64,000 nt of DNA, from contig NZ_CP082276.1 in the NCBI RefSeq assembly GCF_023746615.1, positions 1,488,001 through 1,552,000 of the forward strand. Reading direction: 5' to 3'. Shown piece by piece: positions 23,948 through 32,670 of this stretch (its first letter is position 1; each line of letters begins with the position of its first letter). The notes beneath the pieces are model-generated. The model did no database searches, was not told the DNA's origin, and worked only from the letters and a program-made list of their open reading frames with translations. The translations under genes and the position numbers were made by a program. This DNA comes from Grimontia kaedaensis. Lineage in GTDB: Bacteria; Pseudomonadota; Gammaproteobacteria; Enterobacterales; Vibrionaceae.

Positions 23948-26035
23948 TTACTTCTTAGCGTTACGCTCTTTAACTTCAGCGATAACTTTCTCAGCAACGT
24001 TTGCTGGACATGGTGCGTAGTGTGCGAACTCCATAGAGAACTGACCACGACCAGAAGTCATAGTACGCAGGGTACCGATGTAACCGAACATTTCTGACAG
24101 TGGTACATCACCCTTAATGCGAACGCCAGTTGCGCCAGCTTGTTGGTCTTTGATCATACCACGACGACGGTTCAGGTCACCGATTACGTCACCAACGTGA
24201 TCTTCTGGAGTGAACACGTCAACCTTCATGATTGGCTCAAGAAGCTGTGGACCAGCTTTTGGCATAGATTGACGGAATGCACCTTTCGCTGCGATTTCGA
24301 ACGCGATTGCTGATGAGTCAACTGCGTGGAAGCCACCGTCGAACAGCTCAACTTCAACGTCCAGAGTTGGGAAGCCAGCCAATACGCCGTTTTCCATCAT
24401 GCCCGCGAAGCCTTTCTCGATTGCTGGCCAGAATTCCTTAGGAACGTTACCACCAACAACAGTAGAAGAGAAAGTGAAGCCTGAGTTTGGCTCACCTGGC
24501 TTGATGCGGTAGTCGATCTTACCGAACTGACCAGAACCACCAGACTGCTTCTTGTGAGTGAAGCTGTCTTCAACTGGTTGAGTGATAGTTTCACGGTAAG
24601 CAACCTGTGGTTGACCAACGATCAGGTCTACACCGTAAGTACGCTTCAGGATGTCAACTTTGATATCCAGGTGAAGTTCACCCATACCTTTCAGGATGGT
24701 TTCGCCAGAATCTTCGTCAGTCTCAACTTGGAATGATGGATCTTCTGCAACCATCTTACCGATCGCGATACCCATTTTCTCAGAACCGCCTTTGTCCTTA
24801 GGAGACACAGCGATAGAGATTACTGGAGTTGGGAAGATCATTGGTTCCAGAGTACATTCGTGCTTAACATCACACAGAGTGTGACCAGTTTGAACGTTCT
24901 TCATACCAACAACAGCGATGATGTCACCCGCTTGCGCGGTAGTAAGCTCGTTACGCTCGTCTGCTTGCATCTCAACCATACGGCCGATACGCTCAGTTTT
25001 ACCAGTCGCTGAGTTAAGGATGGTGTCACCCTTCTTCATTACGCCTGAGTAAATACGGATAAAGGTCAGGGCACCGAAACGGTCGTCCATGATCTTGAAC
25101 GCCAGCGCGCGCAGTGGCTCGTCAGGAGAAACGGTTGCAACTTCACCAGTTGGCTCACCAGTTTCTTTGTCAGTCAGCGGCTGTGGGTCAACTTCTGTTG
25201 GAGACGGCAGGTAATCTACAACTGCGTCCAGTACCAACTGCATACCTTTGTTCTTGAATGCAGAACCACAGAAAGTTGGGAAGAATGAACAGTCGCGAGT
25301 ACCTTTACGTAGGCAGCGCTTGATGTCTTCGATAGAAGGCTCTTCGCCGTCCATGTAAGCCATCATCAGATCATCGTCTTGCTCAACAGCAGTTTCGATC
25401 ATCATCTCACGGTATTCTTCCATTTGCTCCAGCATATCTTCTGGAACGTCTTTGATTTCGTAGTTTTCTGGCAGACCAGTGTCATCCCAAACGTACGCTT
25501 GACGGTTCAGAACATCTACAACACCTACGAACTCATCTTCACGGCCAATTGGCAGAGTCATAACTACTGGGTTTGCGCCCAGAACGTTTTTAACCTGCTC
25601 AACTACGTTGAAGAAGTCTGCACCCATACGGTCCAGCTTGTTTACAAAGATGATACGTGCAACTTCTGATTCGTTAGCATAACGCCAGTTGGTTTCTGAC
25701 TGAGGCTCAACACCGCCAGAACCACAGAAAACACCGATACCGCCATCAAGTACTTTCAGAGAACGGTAAACTTCAACGGTGAAGTCAACGTGTCCCGGAG
25801 TATCGATAACGTTGAAGCGGTGGTCTTTCCAGAAACAGCTTACAGCTGCAGACTGGATAGTAATACCACGCTCAGCTTCCTGTTCCATGAAGTCAGTAGT
25901 CGATTCACCATCATGAACCTCACCAGTCTTGTGGATCTGACCGGTTAGCTTCAGGATACGCTCGGTAGTAGTGGTCTTACCCGCATCAACGTGCGCGAAA
26001 ATACCAATGTTTCTGTATTTACTTAGATCTGTCAT
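23948..26035 (-). CDS. fusA: Elongation factor G, second type (FusA2-like)
   Basis: 695 residues, full-length EF-G with all GTPase motifs: AHVDAGKTT (G1), DTPGH (G3), NKLD (G4), GSAF (G5), followed by domains II-V ending FAHYAPCPANVAEKVIAEVK. It catalyses ribosome translocation and may take part in recycling. It stands alone, away from rpsL, rpsG and tuf, as the second EF-G of vibrios does; the text strongly resembles that protein. Insertions typical of the type include QTGHTLCDVKHECTLE. Highest-quality coding call in the window. Confidence 0.95.
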   Translation of the reverse strand: MTDLSKYRNIGIFAHVDAGKTTTTERILKLTGQIHKTGEVHDGESTTDFMEQEAERGITIQSAAVSCFWKDHRFNVIDTPGHVDFTVEVYRSLKVLDGGIGVFCGSGGVEPQSETNWRYANESEVARIIFVNKLDRMGADFFNVVEQVKNVLGANPVVMTLPIGREDEFVGVVDVLNRQAYVWDDTGLPENYEIKDVPEDMLEQMEEYREMMIETAVEQDDDLMMAYMDGEEPSIEDIKRCLRKGTRDCSFFPTFCGSAFKNKGMQLVLDAVVDYLPSPTEVDPQPLTDKETGEPTGEVATVSPDEPLRALAFKIMDDRFGALTFIRIYSGVMKKGDTILNSATGKTERIGRMVEMQADERNELTTAQAGDIIAVVGMKNVQTGHTLCDVKHECTLEPMIFPTPVISIAVSPKDKGGSEKMGIAIGKMVAEDPSFQVETDEDSGETILKGMGELHLDIKVDILKRTYGVDLIVGQPQVAYRETITQPVEDSFTHKKQSGGSGQFGKIDYRIKPGEPNSGFTFSSTVVGGNVPKEFWPAIEKGFAGMMENGVLAGFPTLDVEVELFDGGFHAVDSSAIAFEIAAKGAFRQSMPKAGPQLLEPIMKVDVFTPEDHVGDVIGDLNRRRGMIKDQQAGATGVRIKGDVPLSEMFGYIGTLRTMTSGRGQFSMEFAHYAPCPANVAEKVIAEVKERNAKK

Positions 26036-26500
26036 TGTTCGTCTCTATAAACAATTACTGGCTTATATCAGGGCGGGGAGTATAGCAGGCGTCGTCGCGT
26101 AAAGAAACATGTAGAAGACAGTGATATCAGATAAGTTTTCACTGATAGCCGATTCGATACATTTCTGCGCATCTTGGTGCCACTTTCCTCGCTTCTAGCG
26201 CTCACCTTCAACGTTTCGGCAAGCTCAGAATCTCCAAACACCCTTCATGAGAAATCGCTTCCCACGGAAATAGGGTCGTTCGACTATACAGGTTAGACCC
26301 GATTGTTTGATTAGGTTTGGCTTTTCTATGTGGCGATTTACTGATGCTTTTTCAACCAACCACTTACAATTTGCAACGCTTTTAATTTCCGCCTTCGCAT
26401 ATTCGAGATTTGCACCTCAGACTCAGGACAAAAATTACATATAGTTCGCGTTCACTCAGCTTTTTCTACCTGTGCACGCTGTGCAAATTGAGGAGACAAC
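26036..26500. other. Intergenic region between fusA2 and the acyltransferase gene
   Basis: 465 bases without a convincing gene. It must hold the divergent promoters. An imperfect inverted repeat CAGTGA/TCACTG occurs near 26119-26145. No riboswitch, repeat-family member or small ORF with a good ribosome-binding site was recognised. Confidence 0.4.
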
Positions 26501-27571
26501 ATGTCCAACGCCCGTATCCCTTCATTAGAGGTGGGTCGTTTATTGGCTATTCTGGCCGTTATTATCATCCATGCAGGCCCACTGCGTGGTGAGGCATACA
26601 GTGAAGGCATCAATACATTTTCCGATGTGATTAACCAAATCTGCCGCTTTGCCGTGCCTTTCTTTTTCGTTTTGACGGGCTATTTTGTCCAACCAAAACT
26701 GGTTGAGAACCCAACAAAGACCTTCAAGCATTACGCAAAGCCTTTGATAACGATTTGGCTTGCCTGGGGCGTTATTTATCTGGCCATGCCTTTCCGACTG
26801 GATGTTGCCATGACTGACGGATATCTGGCAGAACGTTCCGGGTATTGGAACTACCTTCTGGAAACACCTTTCAATACTCTGTTTGAAGGTGGCCTGGTGC
26901 ATCTTTGGTATATCCCAGGGCTGCTGTGCGCGCTCGGCATACTCGCTTTGTTGATCGAGAAAAACCAGCAAGGTCTTATTATGCCGCTAGCACTCGGTTT
27001 ATACGTTTGGGGGCTGGGTGCCGGCAGTTATCAGCCCATTATGGAAGGTGAGGCACCCATCTTTACCCGCAACGGTCCGTTTTTCAGTTTATTGATGGTC
27101 ACAGCAGGGTTTGAAGTGAGGCGCCGCAAAATGAGTTTCTCCAATAAGGCGGCTTGGTCGATGATGCTTGGCGGTATGGCGCTTTGCTTGGCTGAAGGCT
27201 TTAACCTCTCTCGTTATGATGTTTGGATGGCAAACCATGATTTTCTGCTTGGCACGCCTTTCATGGCATTGGGCCTGTTCGCCTTGCTTTTGAATCACCC
27301 TGACCTTGGCAATAGACCGATAATATTTGCATTGAGCAAACGTGTTCTGGGTATTTATGTCGCACATTTCGTGCCGCTTATTCTGCTCTTTAATCTGTTC
27401 GGCTTTTACGGCATTGAAGGTCCAGTCAAGGACATGCTTATCGTTCCTTTGACCATTTTGATGACATTTGGCTTGGTGTGGTTTTTAGAGAAAACGCCAT
27501 TAACGAACAATCTGGTACAAATGACGCATAACAAAACGGAGCCTTTGGCAGAAGCAGAAACCACAAAATAG
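26501..27571 (+). CDS. Acyltransferase 3-family membrane protein
   Basis: 356 residues, about ten membrane segments. The start (PSLEVGRLLAILAVIIIHAG) holds the family's conserved R and the catalytic-site histidine, and CRFAVPFFFVLTGYFV follows. Acyltransferase_3 proteins transfer acetyl or other acyl groups to surface sugars (lipopolysaccharide, capsule, enterobacterial common antigen; WecH is one example). ATG preceded by TTGAGGAGACAAC. Its partner or substrate is not indicated by neighbours. Confidence 0.82.
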   Translation: MSNARIPSLEVGRLLAILAVIIIHAGPLRGEAYSEGINTFSDVINQICRFAVPFFFVLTGYFVQPKLVENPTKTFKHYAKPLITIWLAWGVIYLAMPFRLDVAMTDGYLAERSGYWNYLLETPFNTLFEGGLVHLWYIPGLLCALGILALLIEKNQQGLIMPLALGLYVWGLGAGSYQPIMEGEAPIFTRNGPFFSLLMVTAGFEVRRRKMSFSNKAAWSMMLGGMALCLAEGFNLSRYDVWMANHDFLLGTPFMALGLFALLLNHPDLGNRPIIFALSKRVLGIYVAHFVPLILLFNLFGFYGIEGPVKDMLIVPLTILMTFGLVWFLEKTPLTNNLVQMTHNKTEPLAEAETTK

Positions 27572-27576
27572 ACATG

Positions 27577-27600
27577 AGCTCGGATTCTCCGGGCTTTTTT
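27577..27600 (+). terminator. Terminator of the acyltransferase gene
   Basis: AGCTCGGA-TTC-TCCGGGCT (one G-T pair) runs into six Ts. It overlaps the end of the convergent DUF3081 gene. Confidence 0.75.
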
Positions 27601-27874
27601 AATGATGGTCGTCGACGACCCTGTCCGTCACCAAAGCATCCACCTTTTTCAGAAAACTGTCTCTGAGATGGGCTTGGTCGTATTTCAAATCGTAAGTGTT
27701 GTGAAAGCCGATGTGCAACTCTACACCATTTCCTCTCAGGTAAACGTTGTAACCATCGTAATCGGTTGACGCTTCGACACCCTCGTAAATTTTACCGAAC
27801 TCGGTATCTTCACCTTTCTCCATCACTACTTCGAAAGCAGCCAACAATTTTGCAGGATTAAGTTCATTTTTCAT
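27599..27874 (-). CDS. DUF3081 family protein
   Basis: 91 residues from ATG 27874 (MKNELNPAKLLAAFEVV), preceded by GGTGAGGGAATAGCG. The DUF3081 pattern is present: KIYEGVEASTDYDGYNVYLR and GFHNTYDLKYD. The family is small, cytoplasmic, found mostly in vibrios and relatives, and has no known role. Ends in DDHH. The longest ORF would add 11 residues ahead of the chosen start. Confidence 0.78.
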   Translation of the reverse strand: MKNELNPAKLLAAFEVVMEKGEDTEFGKIYEGVEASTDYDGYNVYLRGNGVELHIGFHNTYDLKYDQAHLRDSFLKKVDALVTDRVVDDHH

Positions 27875-28029
27875 CGCTATTCCCTCACCATTGCCATGTC
27901 CTGACAAGAAGAACAGAGAGATCTCTCCGTATTAAAAATATGATTTTTAATACAGAATCATGCCAATTGCGGATCACCAAAGGTTGATCCATAACGAAAT
28001 GACATGCCGCAACTGCAAGGTTCTGAGGA

Positions 28030-28809
28030 CTAAGGTGCGTGTAACATAAAGCGCCGTTCCATTTCCGCTTCCTGTCCTTCCATCAGCTTTTTCGCCACTT
28101 CCATATGCTCACGCATAATGGCACGGGCATCTTCAGATCGGCCTTCGCGCAAGGCGACAATCAAATCTTTCTGGTGCTTTAACCCCTGCTCCCAAAGTTC
28201 GTGATTGGGTGGCTCATACAAGCGGCGGTAAACCGTAAGGTCAGTCAGCATTCGCACCATAAAACGGATAATGAAACCCAGCAGTTCATTTCCCGCCAGC
28301 TCTGCCAGAATGATGTGAAATTGCAGGGAATCTATGTGTTGCCGACGTTCATCTTCCTGATCCAGAGACGGTTGGGCATATTTTTGAATATTGTCTTCCA
28401 GCTTGGCCAGATCGTCTTCAGTCATATTGCCAGCCAACGTGGCTACTAGCTCCGGCTCCAACAAGCAGCGGAGCTGATAGATGTCTTTGACAGAAAGCTT
28501 GTTGAAGAAGAAATAATTGCTGAGCAAGCTGCTGGCCATTGGCTCAGAAACGGCATTAATGAACGCCCCACCCTTTGGACCAGTACGGGTCAAGATAAGG
28601 CCCTGGGCTTCTAAAACCCGCATAGTTTCACGAATGGTGCCCTTGGACATGCCAAATAGTTCCATCAAGGTCTGTTCGTGAGGCAGTTTATCTCCCGGCT
28701 GTAATCCCTGTTCCACAATCCAGCTTTTTATTGCTTCCGCCACTTTATAGGGACGGCGCATTTTTGCGGACGAAGCAGTGTCATTCGAGCGGGAAGTAGC
28801 AGGCGACAA
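28030..28809 (-). CDS. GntR-family (FadR/FCD subfamily) regulator of the ABC transporter locus
   Basis: 259 residues. Start TTG 28809 is supported by AAAGGAGAACGAAT in front; an ATG 16 codons on is the alternative. Winged helix: LPHEQTLMELFGMSKGTIRE then TMRVLEAQGLI; FCD effector domain from ~residue 95 with LRCLLEPELVA, DSLQFHIILAELAGNELLG and REHMEVAKKLM, containing the metal-binding histidines. It is the last gene of the transporter operon and overlaps the ATPase gene by 29 bases. The stacked dyads at 34314-34359 are its probable operators. Confidence 0.83.
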   Translation of the reverse strand: MSPATSRSNDTASSAKMRRPYKVAEAIKSWIVEQGLQPGDKLPHEQTLMELFGMSKGTIRETMRVLEAQGLILTRTGPKGGAFINAVSEPMASSLLSNYFFFNKLSVKDIYQLRCLLEPELVATLAGNMTEDDLAKLEDNIQKYAQPSLDQEDERRQHIDSLQFHIILAELAGNELLGFIIRFMVRMLTDLTVYRRLYEPPNHELWEQGLKHQKDLIVALREGRSEDARAIMREHMEVAKKLMEGQEAEMERRFMLHAP

Positions 28810-29734
28810 ATTCGTTCTCCTTTATTTTTGTTAGCGGTGGTGGAGCGCCGAGGCAGTCAGATTGCGCTCTGGGGCAGCGACCCGCAAATGCACAACCTTG
28901 TGGTGGGTTAAGCGGATCCGGCAATTCTGCATGCTGTGTGGGTACCTGTAGGGGCCTTCCCACAACGGGAGCACTGTTCGCTAGTAACCGAGTGTACGGA
29001 TGTTTTGGGGAATTGAAAATCATTTCAGCAGGCGCAAGTTCCACCAACGAGCCAAAGTACATCACAGCGACTCTATCACTCACTGCTTCTACAACAGCAA
29101 GGTCGTGACTGATAAACAGATAGGTCAGCGACAGTGATTGTTTTAGCTCAGCCAATAGATTAAGAACCTGAGCTTGAACAGAAACATCTAACGCGGAAAC
29201 CGGTTCATCCAATACCAGTATTCTGGCGTTGGCAGCAAGCGCCCGGGCAATACCTATACGCTGAGCCTGACCGCCAGAAAATTCATGGGGGTATCGTTCA
29301 AGAAACTCCTCTCGAAGCCCCACCTGAGTGAAAATCTCACGAATACGTGTATCACGTGCAGTTTTATCCATGCCGTGAAGGTAAATCAACGGCACTTCCA
29401 TCAACTGGCGAATAGTTTTCCTCGGGTTGAGGCTACTGATCGGATCTTGGAAAACATACTGAATGCGTTTTCCATTCTCTTCGGGACTGTCAGGCGATAA
29501 TGCTTCTCCCTCAACCAGTACTTGCCCTTCGGTGGGCGCCGTTAAACCCACCAGCATTCTCGCCAGCGTAGACTTACCGCAACCTGACTCGCCGACGATA
29601 CCCAGTGTTTCGCCCTGAGCCACATCCAGACTAATAGTTTGCACTGCTTTCACGCCGGGAAGCGCTGAGGCAAACATTGGCTTTTTAAAAAAGTAGGTTT
29701 TCTTCAATCCCTGAATTTGCAACGCAGCCGTCAT
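28781..29734 (-). CDS. Peptide-type ABC transporter ATPase (DppF/OppF-like)
   Basis: 317 residues from ATG 29734, overlapping the fusion gene stop by four bases. Walker A GESGCGKS, signature FSGGQAQR, Walker B ILVLDEPVSALD, and the oligopeptide-transporter C-terminus with GCAFAGRCPRAQSDC and VACYFP. Energises uptake together with the ATPase domain of the upstream fusion. Confidence 0.88.
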   Translation of the reverse strand: MTAALQIQGLKKTYFFKKPMFASALPGVKAVQTISLDVAQGETLGIVGESGCGKSTLARMLVGLTAPTEGQVLVEGEALSPDSPEENGKRIQYVFQDPISSLNPRKTIRQLMEVPLIYLHGMDKTARDTRIREIFTQVGLREEFLERYPHEFSGGQAQRIGIARALAANARILVLDEPVSALDVSVQAQVLNLLAELKQSLSLTYLFISHDLAVVEAVSDRVAVMYFGSLVELAPAEMIFNSPKHPYTRLLANSAPVVGRPLQVPTQHAELPDPLNPPQGCAFAGRCPRAQSDCLGAPPPLTKIKENEFVACYFPLE

Positions 29735-31608
29735 ACCAACTTCTCCTCGGGATAATGACACAGCACCATCCGCCCAGATGCCTCATTTCTTGATACTTCG
29801 CCCTGCTGACAAGTATTAGCGGCTTTGCTGCACCTTGCTGCAAACGCACATCCTAGAGGCAATTTATCTACCACAGGCGGTAACCCTGGAATGGCTTCCA
29901 ATGTGCCTTTCCCACGCCCAAGTTCAGGCACACACGCAATAAGCTTTTTGGTGTATGGGTGTGCTGGAGAATCCAGCACAGCTTCGGTTGGTCCCGTTTC
30001 AACAATCTTTCCGGCATACATGACGGCAACACGATCACAAAGCTGAGCCACAACGCCAAAGTCATGAGTAATAAACAGCACCGACACATTTCTGGTTCGG
30101 CGAAGCTCATCCAACAGGGCAAGTATCTGTCCTTGAACCGTCACATCCAGTGCTGTGGTGGGTTCATCCGCAATAATCAGCGAGGGATTGTTCACCAGCG
30201 CCATTGCAATCGCCACACGCTGGCGCATACCGCCGGAGAGCTCATGGGGGAATGCCTTCATGCGCTCTTCTGCGTTGGGAATGTGTACCGCATCCAGCAA
30301 CGAAATAGCCCGCTCTCTTGCTTCATTTGCTGGCACTTTCTCATGCACCAGTATCGCTTCCATCATCTGCTCTCCCACGCGATAGAGCGGATGCAAGGTA
30401 GCGAGCGGGTCCTGGAAAATGTAAGCCACATCCTTGCCACGCAATTCACGCAGCTTTTCATAGCTTGCACCTATCAGGGATTCATCCTTGAAGCGGATAT
30501 CACCACCACAAATGACCCCTGGGGGAGACGCGACCAGCCCCATGACTGATAGCGCTGTCACCGATTTACCGGAACCACTTTCCCCAATCAAACCCAGACA
30601 TTCGCCAGGCGCAATCTCAAATGACACCTGATTCACCGCTTTGTAAACACGGTCGTTGATATGAAATTGCGTCTCTAATTTATCGACTTTCAGGACGGCT
30701 TCATTGGTTTCATCGGAATCAACAGTATTGAACGCATCGCTGACTTTGGTGGCCGGCTGAGGACGGGTTAGCGCACCGGACTTCAATCTTGGATCGAGCG
30801 CGTCACGTATGCCGTCACCTAAAAGGTTAATGCTCATTACGATAAGGAAAATCATGATGCCCGGCACCACACTGGCATGAGGATCAGTGATCAATGAGTT
30901 TCGCGCCTCACCCAACATTGAACCCAAATCGGCTTGTGGTGGCTGAGAGCCCAAACCAAGGAAGGAAAGCCCTGCGGTTTCCAGGATCATCCAGCCAATC
31001 GTGGTAGACATGGCAATCACAATCACAGGGATAACATTAGGCACAATTTCGGACCAGATAATGCGCAAGTCAGACATGCCACAAAGCTTGGCTGCTTCAA
31101 CAAACTCACGCTGTGCCAAAGAGACAGTCACGCCACGAATATTTCTTGCAAAGAAAGGAATATTGACCGCCGCGACAGCAATCAGTGCATTCAATAATCC
31201 AGGACCCAATGCCGCAACAATCGCTAATGCCAACAAGATATAAGGGAACGCCATTAATACATCGATACAACGCATAAAAACATTATCGACACGGCCACCG
31301 TAATAACCGGCAACAATACCAATCGCTGAGCCAATCAAAGCAGCAGTCAAAGCTGCAGCAAAACCAACCGCGAGGCTCAGTTGAGTTCCCCAAAGCAAGC
31401 GGGAAAGTAAATCCCGCCCCAAATGATCAGTGCCTAAAAGATGCCCATCGCTGAACGGACGCAAAAAGCGATTTGCCGTGTCTGTAACGGCAGGATCCTG
31501 CAGGCCCAACAAAGGTGTCACCAAAACCAGAAAGACGATAGTGGATATCACTATGCCGCCAAAAGCCGCCAGTCGGTTCCGGGCCAGAAGTTTTAAAAAT
31601 GCCGTCAT
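29731..31608 (-). CDS. Fused ABC permease (DppC-like) and ATPase (DppD-like)
   Basis: 625 residues from ATG 31608. Residues 1 to ~285 are a DppC-type permease: N-terminal helix, FSDGHLLGTDHLGRDLLSR and the EAA loop EAAKLCGMSDLRIIW. A charged linker (SGALTRPQPATKVSDAFN) leads to an ATPase from ~310, with GESGSGKS, LSGGMRQR, LIIADEPTTALD and the C-terminal cysteine motif GCAFAARC. These are normally separate genes; the reading frame is continuous with both halves complete, so this is a true fusion. Overlaps neighbours by four bases on each side. Confidence 0.87.
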   Translation of the reverse strand: MTAFLKLLARNRLAAFGGIVISTIVFLVLVTPLLGLQDPAVTDTANRFLRPFSDGHLLGTDHLGRDLLSRLLWGTQLSLAVGFAAALTAALIGSAIGIVAGYYGGRVDNVFMRCIDVLMAFPYILLALAIVAALGPGLLNALIAVAAVNIPFFARNIRGVTVSLAQREFVEAAKLCGMSDLRIIWSEIVPNVIPVIVIAMSTTIGWMILETAGLSFLGLGSQPPQADLGSMLGEARNSLITDPHASVVPGIMIFLIVMSINLLGDGIRDALDPRLKSGALTRPQPATKVSDAFNTVDSDETNEAVLKVDKLETQFHINDRVYKAVNQVSFEIAPGECLGLIGESGSGKSVTALSVMGLVASPPGVICGGDIRFKDESLIGASYEKLRELRGKDVAYIFQDPLATLHPLYRVGEQMMEAILVHEKVPANEARERAISLLDAVHIPNAEERMKAFPHELSGGMRQRVAIAMALVNNPSLIIADEPTTALDVTVQGQILALLDELRRTRNVSVLFITHDFGVVAQLCDRVAVMYAGKIVETGPTEAVLDSPAHPYTKKLIACVPELGRGKGTLEAIPGLPPVVDKLPLGCAFAARCSKAANTCQQGEVSRNEASGRMVLCHYPEEKLV

Positions 31609-32552
31609 GCTTTGATCCTCGGGTCGAGCCAACTTTGCAGCATGTCTACAGCAATATTGAAAAGCACATAGCAAGACGCAACAAACACTACCCCGCCCTG
31701 CACAAGTAAAATGTCACGTTTGAGGATCGCTTCTACCAGCATTTTTCCGACACCCGGCCACTGGAAGACCATCTCGATATACACTGCGCCGGAAAGCACA
31801 AACCCGGCCTGAATACCCAGCACGGGAATAATGCTGACCATGGCAGCTTTCAATGCGTGCTTCCAAACAACCTGACGCTCATGCACACCTTTGGCTCGCG
31901 CTGTACGGATATAGTCCTGCCTCAGTACTTCCAACATGGCTGAGCGAGAGAGCCGGGCAATGACACCTGTTGCCACCGATGCTAAAGCGACAGCTGGCAT
32001 GACTAAATGCTTCAGCAAATCAGGTAAATCACCACCGCCATAAATTGCGTACATACCTGAAACGGGTAGCCAACGGAGATTAATTGCGAACAGCAGAATC
32101 ATCATCATGCCGAGGAAAAAAGAAGGAATGGAAATACCCAGAAGCACCACTAAAGTGATGCCTTTATCAGCCATAGAGAATTGACGTGCCGCTGAGACCA
32201 CGCCGGCGATAATTCCCAACAGAGCGCAGAGCACAAATGAAACGCCCGCCAAAATCAAAGTGGCATTGAAACGCTCGAGAATTTCATCAATCACGGGTCG
32301 GTTTAGCGAGTAAGAGCGGCCAAAGTCTCCCTGAAGCATGTTCGACAGCCAGATGAAATACTGGCTCACTAAAGGCTGGTCGAGACCGAGATCTCTATTG
32401 ATTTTGGCGACATTATCTGGCGTTGCATAGGCGCCAAGAATGGCGGTTGCCGGATCGCCGGGAATCATCGACATGATGAGAAAGACGATAACCGTTATCC
32501 CGAGAAGCACCGGGATCGCGGACAGCAATCGTCGAAGAAAATAGTTACCCAC
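31605..32552 (-). CDS. ABC transporter permease (DppB-like)
   Basis: 315 residues from GTG 32552, preceded by AAGGGAGCACTGC; a TTG seven codons upstream is less likely. Six membrane segments with the DppB-type periplasmic loop (LGLDQPLVSQYFIWL) and the EAA loop TARAKGVHERQVVWKHAL. Pairs with the permease half of the next gene. Follows the substrate-binding protein gene across a hairpin and a repeat. Confidence 0.88.
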   Translation of the reverse strand: MGNYFLRRLLSAIPVLLGITVIVFLIMSMIPGDPATAILGAYATPDNVAKINRDLGLDQPLVSQYFIWLSNMLQGDFGRSYSLNRPVIDEILERFNATLILAGVSFVLCALLGIIAGVVSAARQFSMADKGITLVVLLGISIPSFFLGMMMILLFAINLRWLPVSGMYAIYGGGDLPDLLKHLVMPAVALASVATGVIARLSRSAMLEVLRQDYIRTARAKGVHERQVVWKHALKAAMVSIIPVLGIQAGFVLSGAVYIEMVFQWPGVGKMLVEAILKRDILLVQGGVVFVASCYVLFNIAVDMLQSWLDPRIKA

Positions 32553-32564
32553 GCGCAGTGCTCC

Positions 32565-32598
32565 CTTCTGCAAAAAAGATGGGCGGGTTTCCCCGCCC
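32565..32598 (-). terminator. Attenuating terminator between binding-protein and permease genes
   Basis: On the minus strand GGGCGGG-GAAA-CCCGCCC is followed by ATCTTTTTT. Partial termination here would give more binding protein than membrane components, a common arrangement in ABC operons. Confidence 0.75.
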
Positions 32599-32623
32599 TA
32601 AGTTGCTAACTGACGTTGCTCAT

Positions 32624-32661
32624 CCAAATGACCTGAATAAAAGCATCTTCAGGTCATTTGG
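32624..32661. repeat. Palindromic repeat family 1, copy B
   Basis: CCAAATGACCTGAA (32624-32637) and TTCAGGTCATTTGG (32648-32661) are perfect 14-bp arms around a 10-base loop. It lies between the binding-protein stop and the terminator-like hairpin, inside the operon. Confidence 0.75.
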
Positions 32662-32670
32662 CCGTTAAGT

